A DNA stretch of 46,551 bases, taken from NCBI GenBank assembly GCA_007695005.1, contig REEQ01000157.1, positions 1-46,551 on the forward strand. The letters are read 5' to 3'. Below, in pieces: positions 26,402 to 35,446 of this stretch. Position 1 is the stretch's first letter. Each line of letters starts with the position of its first letter. Under the pieces are notes generated by a model. The model was given only the letters and a program-made list of their open reading frames with translations, was not told where the DNA came from and made no database searches. The translations under genes and the position numbers were made by a program. Origin of the DNA: Wenzhouxiangellaceae bacterium. GTDB lineage: Bacteria > Pseudomonadota > Gammaproteobacteria > Xanthomonadales > Wenzhouxiangellaceae.

Positions 26402-28393
26402 ATGATCGACGACGAAAAGCACAGCGCATCCCTGCGCGCCCTGCACCCGGGACCCTTGCCCAGCGAAATCCGACTGCCGCCGCAGGGCCTGGTGCTGGGG
26501 CGCGATGCCGCTGTCGCCGGCGTCCTGATCAGTCGGGACGGGGTGTCGCGCAGACACTGCTGGGTCGGCCCGGATGGCGACGGCGGCTGGCTGGTCCGGG
26601 ACCTGGATTCACGCAACGGGGTATTCGTCAACGGCCAGCGCATCTCCGGGCATCATCCTTTGGTGAGCGGCGATGTCATCGGTCTCGGCCGCTCGCGCCT
26701 GGGCGATGTCGAGCTGGGCGTCAACGGCGGCGAACGCGAGCGGGTGCTGTCCGGCAACGGTCCCTGGCAGCTGGGCCGCGCACTCGACTGCGAACTGAGC
26801 CTGCCGGCTGATCCCGGGGTCAGCCTGGTCCATGCCCGCCTTGAGCGCCGCGGGCAACAGCTGGCGCTGCGTGACCTGGGCAGTCGCAACGGCTGCTGGC
26901 AGAACGGCCGGCGCGTCCACCGCAGCCTGTTGAGCGCGGGTGACACCCTGGAGCTTGCCGGCAGCCGCCTGCTGATCCGCTCGATCGGCGACGACATCCG
27001 TTTGCTGATTGGCCCGACCCAGCGCGCCCTGGGCGCACGGATCGAGGGCTTGAGCGCCACCGCCGATCGGCGCGGCGGACTGAGCATGGCGCTGCTTCCG
27101 GCCCGTCTTCAGCTCGCCGTCATTGCCGATTCCGAGCAGCGTCGTTCGCTGTTGGACATGCTTGCCGGCATGCGCGCCGCGCGCGCCGGCCGGGTGCACT
27201 GGAGCGAGCCGTCGCTCGACCAGGGGCGCGAGCGGCTGCGCTTTCGGGTGGGTCGTGTCACCGAGCTGGACCTGCCAATCTGTGGGCTCAGCGGCTCCCA
27301 GTGGCTTGAACAGCAGGCCAGCCTGGCCGCCGCCGGCGACCTCGACGCCGCGGCGCGCCGCCAGCGCACCCAGGCCGCGCTCGATTTGTTGGGCGCAGCC
27401 CATCTGGCCGACCTGGGCCTGGACCGCATGACCCGGCTGGAACAGCTGTTGATGCTGATCGCCGCGGAGCTTCTGCCCCGACCAGGCCTGCTGGTGCTGG
27501 ATCTGCCCGCGCTGGTCGACGGCAAGGACGACCGGGCCGAGTTGATCGACCGCCTGCAGCGCGCTGCCGGCAGCACCCTGACTGTACTGCTGGCCAGCGA
27601 TTCGCCGCTGGAGGGAATGCCCGAGGCCAGCGACTGCCCGGTCAGCGATGCGCAAGTAGCAGCAGCGGCACAGGCACCGGGCAAATTGCCGCGGGCGCGC
27701 GGCTTTTCCCGGGCGGCCTGGTTGACGCTGCTTGGCGAGCAGCTGCGCGGCTGGCGCCGGCAACCGCTGATGCTGATCGAGGCACTGGCCCTGCCGCTGG
27801 TGCTGCTGGGTGGTCTCTGGCTGGCGCTACCCGACCTGGAGATGAGCTGGATTCTGCCGATCAGCGTTGGCCTGGCGGCCGCATTGGGTGCGGCCTTTCA
27901 GGTCAGTCGGCGGCCAGGCCGCTTGCTGCGTGCGGCGCGCCGTCATCTGCTGCTGGATGATGCCTTGCTGGCCATGTTCAGCGCCGCTGCACTGGTCGTG
28001 CTGTGCCAATTGCTCAGCGCCCTGGCCTTGCTTGTCCTGTTGCCGGACACCCGCCTGACTGGAGCGCTGGCAGCAGCGGCTGCCCTGACTGCGCTGGCAT
28101 CCTGCACCCTGGGCTTGAGCTGTGGCCTGATCGCCGGGGCGCGCGCGGAGCTGGCACTGGTACTGGTTACAGTCGCCGCCGGCTTGAGCGTGCTCGCCGG
28201 CAGCCTGGCCGATGCCGAGCAGCTGAACAGCAGCCTGCGCGCTGCCGCCAGCCTGATCAGCCCGAGCTACTGGGGCCAGCACCTGGCTGCCAGCGGCTGG
28301 GACGGCGGCGCCATCCTGGCTGGCAGTTTGCTGCTGATCCAGACCCTGCTGCTGCTGCTGCTCAGTCGACGGCTGCTGCGCCGGCGGCTTTGA
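26402..28393 (+). CDS. Double-FHA protein with degenerate ABC ATPase and ABC2-type membrane domain
   Basis: 663 aa. FHA1 (about 25-105) has LGRD, VSRRH and SRNG; FHA2 (about 115-195) has LGR, SLVH and SRNG. Residues about 200-420 line up with an ABCG-type nucleotide-binding domain: AVIADSEQRRSLLDMLAG replaces Walker A, LDLLGAAHLADL precedes a lost LSGGQ signature (DRMTRLEQL), LLVLDLPALVDG replaces Walker B without its Glu, and LLASDSP replaces the H-loop. From about 455 six hydrophobic helices form an ABC2-type permease. The FHA-FHA-NBD-TMD order matches mycobacterial Rv1747, but all ATPase motifs are lost. ATG 26402 is chosen over earlier in-frame starts because FHA1 begins soon after; its ribosome site is weak. 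It is divergent from the kinase across 145 bp. Confidence 0.85.
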   Translation: MIDDEKHSASLRALHPGPLPSEIRLPPQGLVLGRDAAVAGVLISRDGVSRRHCWVGPDGDGGWLVRDLDSRNGVFVNGQRISGHHPLVSGDVIGLGRSRLGDVELGVNGGERERVLSGNGPWQLGRALDCELSLPADPGVSLVHARLERRGQQLALRDLGSRNGCWQNGRRVHRSLLSAGDTLELAGSRLLIRSIGDDIRLLIGPTQRALGARIEGLSATADRRGGLSMALLPARLQLAVIADSEQRRSLLDMLAGMRAARAGRVHWSEPSLDQGRERLRFRVGRVTELDLPICGLSGSQWLEQQASLAAAGDLDAAARRQRTQAALDLLGAAHLADLGLDRMTRLEQLLMLIAAELLPRPGLLVLDLPALVDGKDDRAELIDRLQRAAGSTLTVLLASDSPLEGMPEASDCPVSDAQVAAAAQAPGKLPRARGFSRAAWLTLLGEQLRGWRRQPLMLIEALALPLVLLGGLWLALPDLEMSWILPISVGLAAALGAAFQVSRRPGRLLRAARRHLLLDDALLAMFSAAALVVLCQLLSALALLVLLPDTRLTGALAAAAALTALASCTLGLSCGLIAGARAELALVLVTVAAGLSVLAGSLADAEQLNSSLRAAASLISPSYWGQHLAASGWDGGAILAGSLLLIQTLLLLLLSRRLLRRRL

Positions 28394-28432
28394 TCAGCGC
28401 GCCGCGCTTTCGTCACTGGAGATAAGAGAACC

Positions 28433-30037
28433 TCATTCGGCCTGGTCGACATACACGGTGACTTCGCGGGTAGCACGGAAACTGATCTCCGGATGGCGCT
28501 CCTGGGCCAGCTGCAGGTTGACCCGGGTCGGGGCCAGGTAGACCAGCTGGCCGCCGCCGTCTTCGGCCAGGTGCTGTTCGTTCTTGTTGCGGAATTTCTC
28601 CAGCGCGCGCTCATCGTCGCAGCTCACCCAGCGGCAGGTCGCCACGTTGACCGCCTCGAAGCGCGCCTCGACGTTGTACTCGGATTTCAGGCGATAGGCG
28701 ACCACGTCGAACTGCAGCACGCCGACCGCGCCCAGGACCAGGTCGTTGCCGATCAGCGGCTTGAAGAACTGGGTGGCGCCCTCTTCCGACAGCTGGGTCA
28801 GGCCCTTGGTCAGGGCCTTGAGTTTCAGCGGATCGCGCAGCTGCACGCGCCGGAACAGTTCGGGCGCGAAACTGGGAATGCCGGCGAACTGCAGGTTCTC
28901 GCCTTCAGTGAAAGTGTCACCGATGCCGATGGTGCCGTGGTTGTGCAAACCGACAATATCGCCGGGATAGGCCAGCTCGGCCGCGGCGCGCTCGTCGGCC
29001 ATGAAGGTCAGGGCGCCGTGGGTGCGCTGCTCTTTGCCCAGGCGCACGTGATGGAGCTTCATGCCTTTTTCGAACACGCCGGAACAGATGCGCATGAAGG
29101 CCATGCGGTCGCGGTGGGCCGGGTCCATGTTGGCCTGGACCTTGAAGACAAAACCGGTCAGCTTGTCTTCCCCGGGCTGCACGGTGCGACCGAGCGTGGC
29201 CCGCGGCTGCGGCGCAGGCGCATAGTCGACGAATTCATCGAGCAGCGGGATCACCCCGAAGTTGTTCAGCGCCGAACCAAAGAACACCGGCGTCTGCTCA
29301 CCTTTCAGGTAACGTCCCAGATCAAAGTCATGGCTGGCACCCTTGACCAGTTCGATCTCGTCTCTGAGCTCGGCAGCCATCGCGCCCAACGCTTCGTCAG
29401 CCTCGGTGCTGTCCAGCCCGTGAATGATCCGCGGCTCCTGGCGCATGTAGTTCTTGCCCGCCTCGTAGAGATGAATCTCGTCGCGGAGCAGATGATAGAT
29501 ACCCTGCAAGCGGCGGCCCATGCCGATCGGCCAGGTCACCGGCGCACACTCGATACCCAGCACGTCCTCGACTTCGTCAAGCAGCTCGATCGGCTCGCGA
29601 CCCTCGCGGTCGAGCTTGTTGATGAAGGTGAAGATCGGCGTGTCGCGCAATCGGCAGACCTCCATCAGCTTGATCGTGCGCTCCTCCACGCCCTTGGCAC
29701 AATCGATCACCATCAAGGCCGAATCGACCGCGGTCAGCACCCGGTAAGTGTCTTCGGAAAAATCGGCATGGCCGGGAGTATCGAGCAGGTTGACGACGCG
29801 GTCCTTGTACGGAAACTGCATCACCGAGGAAGTGATCGAGATGCCGCGCTCTTTCTCCATTTCCATCCAGTCGGAAGTGGCATGACGCGAAGCCTTGCGC
29901 GACTTCACCGATCCGGCCAGCTGAATCGCCCCACCGAACAGCAGGAACTTCTCGGTCAGCGTGGTCTTGCCCGCATCGGGGTGCGAAATGATCGCAAATG
30001 TCCGGCGGCGGGCGATTTCGTCGGCAAGTCTTGGCAT
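28433..30037 (-). CDS. prfC: Peptide chain release factor 3
   Basis: 534 aa, full length. RF3 is the GTPase that recycles RF1/RF2 from the ribosome after peptide release. All G motifs are present: [15 protein letters not shown] (G1), the RGISITSS switch (G2), [14 protein letters not shown] (G3) and NKLDREGR (G4). The RF3-specific [20 protein letters not shown] and C-terminal [18 protein letters not shown] are also clear. It starts at ATG 30037 and is convergent with the FHA gene, 39 bp away. Confidence 0.97.
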   Translation of the reverse strand: MPRLADEIARRRTFAIISHPDAGKTTLTEKFLLFGGAIQLAGSVKSRKASRHATSDWMEMEKERGISITSSVMQFPYKDRVVNLLDTPGHADFSEDTYRVLTAVDSALMVIDCAKGVEERTIKLMEVCRLRDTPIFTFINKLDREGREPIELLDEVEDVLGIECAPVTWPIGMGRRLQGIYHLLRDEIHLYEAGKNYMRQEPRIIHGLDSTEADEALGAMAAELRDEIELVKGASHDFDLGRYLKGEQTPVFFGSALNNFGVIPLLDEFVDYAPAPQPRATLGRTVQPGEDKLTGFVFKVQANMDPAHRDRMAFMRICSGVFEKGMKLHHVRLGKEQRTHGALTFMADERAAAELAYPGDIVGLHNHGTIGIGDTFTEGENLQFAGIPSFAPELFRRVQLRDPLKLKALTKGLTQLSEEGATQFFKPLIGNDLVLGAVGVLQFDVVAYRLKSEYNVEARFEAVNVATCRWVSCDDERALEKFRNKNEQHLAEDGGGQLVYLAPTRVNLQLAQERHPEISFRATREVTVYVDQAE

Positions 30038-30245
30038 GGTGCGGTTTCAGCGGAAAAACCGGGCATTGTAGCGCAGCCGGACGGCAAGGCAATTGGTAGG
30101 CAGTTCCAGAGCGAGGGTCGGTCAGGCTACGGTCCGGACACGGCCGCCGGTCACGCCGGCCATTGGCCCCGATTCACCCCATGATCTGCACCGCGACCAG
30201 CGCCGGGGGATGTCCATCGGGGGTCGCTTCGGCAGCGGGCTGACC

Positions 30246-31187
30246 TCAGTCGACGGCGCTCACCCGCCTGCCGGCTCTGGGGATGAAGGCTTCGCCATTC
30301 GGCCCCTGGAATTCAAACGGCACGGAGACCAGCTGCATGTCGCGGTTGACCTGGACAACAAAGTGCAGGTGAGGCCCGGTCGAAAAGCCGGTGTTTCCCG
30401 AGCGCCCGATCACCTGCCCGCGGCGGACCTGCTGACCTGGCCGCACTGATACCCCGTTGTAGTCCAGATGGGCATAGACGGCCATGCTGCCGTCGTCGTG
30501 CAGGATGCGCACGTAGTTGGCGCGGTGGCCGTGGTAGTCACGGCGGGTACCCGAGCTGCTGAACCAGCGCGCCTTGTCCATGACCACTCCGGCGCGGGCC
30601 GCGTGGACGGGTGTACCAATCGGCATGCTGATATCGACGGCATGGTAGTTGGCCGGCTCGTTGTGGCTGAACTCCCCGCCAAAGGCCTGGCCGATCAGAA
30701 ATTCACCCTCCGGCGGCAGCGGCAAGCGATACGGTTGCTCCGGGTTGTGGCGCGCGCCGGGCCGGCCGGGCACGGTTTCGGTCTTGAGCTGGTAGCGCCA
30801 CGAGCGGCGCGGGTCGAATGCGCCGATAGTGACCAGCTCCCGTTCGCTGCCCGGCTCCAGCACGAACACACCCGGCAGCGCCGGCTCGCTGACCACGTTG
30901 AACGCATCAGCCAGATCAACCCGGACCGCCAGCGGGCCCTGGGTCCGATTCTGGAACCACCACACCGGTGCCTCATCGGGACCGGTCCGCCGCACCGTCA
31001 GCAGGGTCCGAGGTTCGGGCGTCGCCCGTTGAACCCGCACCTCGATATCGGTATCCGGCTTGCGGTCGGTGAAATGGGTGACGCCGTTTTCGTCGGTGTA
31101 GCTGTAGATGGTCTGCGCGCTCGCTGCTGCCGGCAAAACCAGCAACAGCGCGAGAACAAGAGAGGCAAAGCGGGAAGAGGATGGCAT
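30246..31187 (-). CDS. DUF4124 and M23 (LytM) domain peptidase
   Basis: 313 aa with a signal peptide (LVLALLLVLPAAASAQ). A DUF4124 segment (YSYTDENGVTHFTDRKP) is followed by a beta-rich middle region and an M23 metallopeptidase domain with zinc ligands in NYHAVDISMPIG (His, Asp) and GPHLHFVVQ (HxH). Intact ligands suggest an active cell-wall endopeptidase in the periplasm. ATG 31187 starts a normal signal peptide but has a weak ribosome site; GTG 31235 has AGGGGAG 5 nt upstream and would add 16 residues, so the start is uncertain. It is followed at 208 bp by RF3 on the same strand. Confidence 0.9.
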   Translation of the reverse strand: MPSSSRFASLVLALLLVLPAAASAQTIYSYTDENGVTHFTDRKPDTDIEVRVQRATPEPRTLLTVRRTGPDEAPVWWFQNRTQGPLAVRVDLADAFNVVSEPALPGVFVLEPGSERELVTIGAFDPRRSWRYQLKTETVPGRPGARHNPEQPYRLPLPPEGEFLIGQAFGGEFSHNEPANYHAVDISMPIGTPVHAARAGVVMDKARWFSSSGTRRDYHGHRANYVRILHDDGSMAVYAHLDYNGVSVRPGQQVRRGQVIGRSGNTGFSTGPHLHFVVQVNRDMQLVSVPFEFQGPNGEAFIPRAGRRVSAVD

Positions 31188-31265
31188 ACCAGCAGCAGAC
31201 TCGGAGAACATCACAAGGTTCAAACCTGCCCTCACTTCTCCCCTCTCACCTCTTCCCGCATTCCA

Positions 31266-32636
31266 TCAACACTCAATCACATTCACCGCCAGCCCGCCGC
31301 GGGAAGTCTCCTTGTACTTGCTCTTCATGTCACGGCCAGTGTCACGCATGGTCTTGATCACCTTGTCCAGCGACACTCGATGCTTGCCATCGCCAGCCAT
31401 TGCCATGCGGGTGGCATTGACCGCCTTGACCGCGCCCATGGCATTGCGTTCGATGCAGGGAATCTGGACCAGCCCGGCGACCGGGTCGCAGGTCAGGCCC
31501 AGGTTGTGCTCCATGCCGATCTCGGCGGCGTTCTCGACCTGGCCCATGGTCCCGCCCAGCGCGGCGGTCAGGCCACCGGCCGCCATCGAACAGGCCACGC
31601 CGACCTCTCCCTGGCAACCAACTTCGGCACCGGAAATCGAGGCGTTTTCCTTGTAAAGAATGCCGATGGCGCCGGCCGTGAGCAGAAACTCGATCACGCC
31701 GTCTTCGTCAGCGCCGGCAACAAAGCGGCGGTAGTAATGCAGCACGGCGGGAATGATGCCGGCCGCGCCATTGGTCGGCGCCGTCACCACCCGGCCGCCG
31801 GCCGCATTTTCCTCGTTCACCGCCAGGGCATACAAGTTGATCCAGTCAAGCTGGTCGAGATTGTCCTCGCGCGCGCGGTGCTTGAGCTTGCGGAACAAGG
31901 TCGGTGCGCGCCGGGCCACCTTCAGCCCGCCCGGCAGATACCCGGTCTGCTCGAGGCCGCGCTCGACACAGTTCTGCATGGCCTGCCAGATCGCCAGCAG
32001 ACCGCTGCGAATCTCCTCTTCGCTGCGCCAGGCCTGCTCGTTGGCCAGCATGACATCACTGATCCGCAAGCCCTCGTTGTCGCAGATCGCCAGCAGTTCA
32101 TCGCCAGTTCGATAGGGATAGGCCAGCGGCGTCCGGTCGGCAACGATGCGATCAGCCGCCGCTTCGTCGGCATTGACGACGAAACCGCCACCGACCGAGT
32201 AGTAGTCACGACTCAACAGGGTGTCGCCGGCGGCGTCCAGGGCGGTGAAGCGCATGCCGTTGGAGTGGTGCGGCAGGGTCTGGCGCTTGTGGAAGATCAG
32301 GTCATCGCGCAGGTGAATGGCGATCTCGTGCTCACCGGCCAGTCGCAAGCGGCCAGCGTCGACAATCTCGGCCATGCGCCGGGTGATGTGATCCGGGTCC
32401 ACCCGGTCCGGCAGCTCGCCTTCCAGCCCCAGCAACACGGCTCGATCAGTGCCGTGGCCGCGGCCGGTGTGACCCAGCGAGCCGAACAGATCAATCCGGA
32501 CCCGGGCCACGCGCGGCAGGCAATCGGCCGCGCTCAGGCGCTGAAGAAAAGTGGCCGCGGCCCGCATCGGTCCCACGGTGTGGGAACTCGACGGGCCAAT
32601 GCCGATCTTGAACAGGTCGAATATGCTGACAGCCAT
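31266..32636 (-). CDS. sdaA: L-serine ammonia-lyase, iron-sulfur type
   Basis: 456 aa, the normal single-chain length. It deaminates L-serine to pyruvate in the cytoplasm using a 4Fe-4S cluster. Motifs: [16 protein letters not shown] near the N-terminus, the cluster-region cysteines in [28 protein letters not shown] and the tail [16 protein letters not shown] -10-like element ends 7 nt before the ATG and no ribosome site is visible, so the message may be leaderless. It shares its upstream region with the divergent glutaredoxin-led operon. Confidence 0.96.
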   Translation of the reverse strand: MAVSIFDLFKIGIGPSSSHTVGPMRAAATFLQRLSAADCLPRVARVRIDLFGSLGHTGRGHGTDRAVLLGLEGELPDRVDPDHITRRMAEIVDAGRLRLAGEHEIAIHLRDDLIFHKRQTLPHHSNGMRFTALDAAGDTLLSRDYYSVGGGFVVNADEAAADRIVADRTPLAYPYRTGDELLAICDNEGLRISDVMLANEQAWRSEEEIRSGLLAIWQAMQNCVERGLEQTGYLPGGLKVARRAPTLFRKLKHRAREDNLDQLDWINLYALAVNEENAAGGRVVTAPTNGAAGIIPAVLHYYRRFVAGADEDGVIEFLLTAGAIGILYKENASISGAEVGCQGEVGVACSMAAGGLTAALGGTMGQVENAAEIGMEHNLGLTCDPVAGLVQIPCIERNAMGAVKAVNATRMAMAGDGKHRVSLDKVIKTMRDTGRDMKSKYKETSRGGLAVNVIEC

Positions 32637-32643
32637 GCCGCGA

Positions 32644-32649
32644 ATTCTA
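32644..32649 (-). promoter_or_regulatory. Putative -10 element of a leaderless sdaA promoter
   Basis: On the minus strand TATAGAAT ends 7 nt before the sdaA ATG, placing the likely transcription start at or next to the start codon. The -35 region is weak. Confidence 0.35.
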
Positions 32650-32756
32650 TACGCTTACAGGCACCGAACCACGTCTATCGGTGATACCCGCCGCGACTGG
32701 ACGCCCGGCGCCGACAATGGAATACTTGCCGTCCGTTCGAAACCGACAACCCGATC

Positions 32757-32987
32757 ATGAGCGTATACCTCTATTCACGCGCCGACTGCAGCCTCTGCGA
32801 CAAGGCCGAAGCCCTGCTTGCCGAAGGCGGCTTCAGCAAGCGCTACGAAAAGATCGACATCGAAACCGACCTCGAGCTGCTGCAGCGCTACGGCGATCAG
32901 ATCCCGGTCCTGTTCAAGGAGGAGACCGGCGAAAAGCTGGCCTGGCCCTTCACCGCTTCACAGGTTCGCACGCTGATCGATGGCTAG
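32757..32987 (+). CDS. Glutaredoxin-like (DUF836) thiol protein
   Basis: 76 aa, a complete small thioredoxin-fold protein with the redox motif DCSLCDKA (Cys11, Cys14) and the cis-Pro segment DQIPVLF. It probably exchanges disulfides with glutathione or an unknown partner in the cytoplasm. It starts the run of genes up to ubiA and its stop overlaps the next start by 8 bp, suggesting coupled translation with the fatty-acid-kinase fusion. Confidence 0.88.
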   Translation: MSVYLYSRADCSLCDKAEALLAEGGFSKRYEKIDIETDLELLQRYGDQIPVLFKEETGEKLAWPFTASQVRTLIDG

Positions 32988-34809
32988 CAGCACGATTACC
33001 CATATCGACGCGCCGCGCTTGTCGCAGGCCCTGCTGTCGGGGATCGCCAACGTACTCAGCCGCCGTGACTACATCAACAGCATCAACGTCTTTCCGGTGG
33101 CCGACAGCGACACCGGCACCAATCTGGCTTTCACCCTGGCCAGCGTCCGCGGCGCCATAGAGCAGCACAGGCAGGGCAGCCTGCCGGAGCTGCTGGACCA
33201 GATTGCCGACGCCGCCATCAGCGGCGCACGTGGCAATTCCGGGGCGATCATGGCGCAGTACTTCCAGGGCTTGAGCGACAGCAGCCGCGAGTTCCAGGTG
33301 CTGGATGCAAAGCGCCTGGCAACGGCTTCCACTGCGGCCGCCCGATCGGCCTGGGGCGCCATGTCACAACCGGTGCCGGGCACCCTGCCTACGGTGCTGG
33401 AGGACTTTGCCGACGAACTGGCGCGCCTTACCGAGCAGGGCATGGCCGATATCCGGGAGCTGTTCCAGCTGGGTCTGAAGCGCGCGCGCAAGTCGCTCGC
33501 CGCCACGCCCGATCAGCTGCCCGTGCTGCGCGAGGCCGGCGTTGTTGATGCCGGCGCCCAGGGATTTGTCGATTTCCTGGAGGGCATCTGGCGCTACATG
33601 CGATCGGGCAAGTTACTGCCCATGCCGAAGGGCTCGGGAAGCGGCGCGATCGGACAGAGCACGTCGGCCGCCGCCCTGGCCGAAGCACCGGGTGAGCATC
33701 GCTATTGTACGGAGTGCCTGATCGAAGGTCAGGCGCTGGATGTGGCCGGTCTGCGCTCCCGCCTTGAAGCACTGCCAGCCAGTTCCCTGGTCGTCGCCGG
33801 CGGTGGCCGGCGCGCCCGTATCCACATTCACACCGACGCGCCGGGCGATGTCTTTCGCATCTGCAACGAGTTCGGCGAAATTCGTCAGCAAAAAGCCGAC
33901 GACATGAGCCGCCAGCACGGGCTGATGAACCAGCATGGTCGGGTTGCCATCGTTACCGACTCGGCCGCGGACCTGCCGGCAGAGGAGGTTGACCGACTGG
34001 GTATTCACGTGGTGCCGGTGCGCCTGAATTTCGGCGACGAGGAGTACCTCGACAAGCTCAGCATTTCCCCGGCCGATTTCTACCGCAAGCTCGCTGACAG
34101 CCAGGTGACGCCGCGAACCTCGCAGCCGCCGCCGATCGACTTTCAGCGTCAGTTCGAGCTGCTGACCTCGCACGGACTGGAAGTGCTCGCGATCCAGATT
34201 TCCGGCCAGCTCAGCGGCACCAGGCAAGCAGCCGAGACGGCCGCGCGCCGGGTTGATCCCGAACGCATCGAGGTATTCGATTCGTTAAACGGTGCCTGCG
34301 GCCAGGGCTTGATGGTGCTGTGGGCGGCCGAGGCCGCGGCCCGCGGCTGGGAACGCCTGGCGATCGTCCGGCGGCTTGAGGAAATGCGCGATGAGTTCGC
34401 GACCTACGCGCTGGTCCGCGACCTGTCCTGGGGAGTGCGCGGCGGGCGCATCAAGCCATGGATGGAAACCGTGTCACGGCGCCTGGCCTTGCAGCTGGTA
34501 CTGGCCCGCACCACCCAGGGCACGCTGGGGCCAAAGGGTGTTATCGCCGGGCGCGGCAACGTGGTCCAGCGCTTCGGCCGGCGGCTACTGAAGACAATGC
34601 GCAGCGACCTCAGCTACCGCATCGTCATCAGCCATACCAATGCGCTGGACGATGCCCGCCTGCTGCGTGACCAGCTGCTGGCCGCACACCCCAGGGTCGA
34701 CGGCTGCTGGCTGGAGGATGCCAGCCCCGCCATCGGTGTCCATGCCGGCCCGGGCAGCCTGCTGGTCGGCCTGCAGCCCTGGTCGCCGCCGGAGGACCGC
34801 CGTGCTTGA
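32980..34809 (+). CDS. DAK2-DegV fusion, putative single-chain fatty acid kinase (FakA-FakB)
   Basis: 609 aa. Residues 1 to about 310 match FakA: INVFPVADSDTGTNL (Asp42, Asp44, metal/ATP), GARGNSGAIMAQ, EAGVVDAGAQGF and the middle-domain YCTECLIEG and IHIHTDAPG. From about 322 a DegV/FakB acyl-binding domain follows: VTDSAADLP, TSQPPP, SGQLSGTRQAA and SWGVRGGRI. In Gram-positives FakB presents a fatty acid and FakA phosphorylates it to acyl-phosphate; here both parts lie on one chain. The next gene is plsY, which uses acyl-phosphate, and its start overlaps this gene by 8 bp. This supports a route for recycling free fatty acids into phospholipid (inference). Confidence 0.88.
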   Translation: MASSTITHIDAPRLSQALLSGIANVLSRRDYINSINVFPVADSDTGTNLAFTLASVRGAIEQHRQGSLPELLDQIADAAISGARGNSGAIMAQYFQGLSDSSREFQVLDAKRLATASTAAARSAWGAMSQPVPGTLPTVLEDFADELARLTEQGMADIRELFQLGLKRARKSLAATPDQLPVLREAGVVDAGAQGFVDFLEGIWRYMRSGKLLPMPKGSGSGAIGQSTSAAALAEAPGEHRYCTECLIEGQALDVAGLRSRLEALPASSLVVAGGGRRARIHIHTDAPGDVFRICNEFGEIRQQKADDMSRQHGLMNQHGRVAIVTDSAADLPAEEVDRLGIHVVPVRLNFGDEEYLDKLSISPADFYRKLADSQVTPRTSQPPPIDFQRQFELLTSHGLEVLAIQISGQLSGTRQAAETAARRVDPERIEVFDSLNGACGQGLMVLWAAEAAARGWERLAIVRRLEEMRDEFATYALVRDLSWGVRGGRIKPWMETVSRRLALQLVLARTTQGTLGPKGVIAGRGNVVQRFGRRLLKTMRSDLSYRIVISHTNALDDARLLRDQLLAAHPRVDGCWLEDASPAIGVHAGPGSLLVGLQPWSPPEDRRA

Positions 34810-35446
34810 CATCCTGGTCATGGTCGCCGGCGGCTACCTGCTGGGCTCGCTGTCGGGCAGCCTGCTGTTGGGAATGCTCAAGGGCGTCGACATCCGCCAG
34901 ATGGGATCGGGCAATGCCGGCGGCACCAATGCGCTGCGCTCGGTCGGGTGGGTCTTTGCCCTGGGCGTCGTGCTGATCGACCTCGGCAAGGGCGCGCTGG
35001 CGGCCTGGGGCCTGCCGATGCTCTGGCTTGCGCTGACCGCCAGCGCTGCCGATGGCTTGGTGCTTGGTGTCAGCGCCGGCCTGGCCGCGGTGATCGGACA
35101 TATCTGGCCGCTCTACTTCCGCTTTCGCGGCGGCAAGGGAGCCGGCACCGCAGTCGGCGCCATCGCCGTGCTTGCACCCTGGTGTATTCTGCCTTTGCTG
35201 CTGGTCTGGATCGTGACCATTGTCGGCACCGGCTATGTCGGACTGGCCACCATACTGGCCGGTCTCAGCCTGGTCCCGGCGATGTGGTTGCTGGGCCCTG
35301 AGCCGCTGCCGCCCGCGCTGGGAGCGCTGGCCATTGCCATGGCAGTCCTGCTGCTGTTCACCCACCGCAGCAATGTCGGGCGTTTGCTCAGCGGTACGGA
35401 AAACCGGTTCGAGAAGGCGCGCCTGCTCAAGCGTCGCCGGCGATGA
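34802..35446 (+). CDS. plsY: Acyl-phosphate:glycerol-3-phosphate acyltransferase
   Basis: 214 aa, polytopic inner-membrane protein. It transfers the acyl group of acyl-phosphate to glycerol-3-phosphate, the first step of phospholipid synthesis. The three conserved loops are present: GYLLGSLSGSLL, the glycerol-phosphate-binding GSGNAGGTNALR and the FRGGKGAGTAVG phosphate loop. The start is GTG 34802 with GGAGG 6 nt upstream, overlapping the fusion gene by 8 bp; an earlier ATG at 34640 would lie inside that gene. Its stop overlaps the birA start (ATGA). Confidence 0.95.
   Translation: MLDILVMVAGGYLLGSLSGSLLLGMLKGVDIRQMGSGNAGGTNALRSVGWVFALGVVLIDLGKGALAAWGLPMLWLALTASAADGLVLGVSAGLAAVIGHIWPLYFRFRGGKGAGTAVGAIAVLAPWCILPLLLVWIVTIVGTGYVGLATILAGLSLVPAMWLLGPEPLPPALGALAIAMAVLLLFTHRSNVGRLLSGTENRFEKARLLKRRRR

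Noticed and set aside
28493-32684. Long plus-strand frames opposite prfC, the M23 peptidase and sdaA
   Set aside because: They mirror well-conserved genes on the other strand and contain no family motif.
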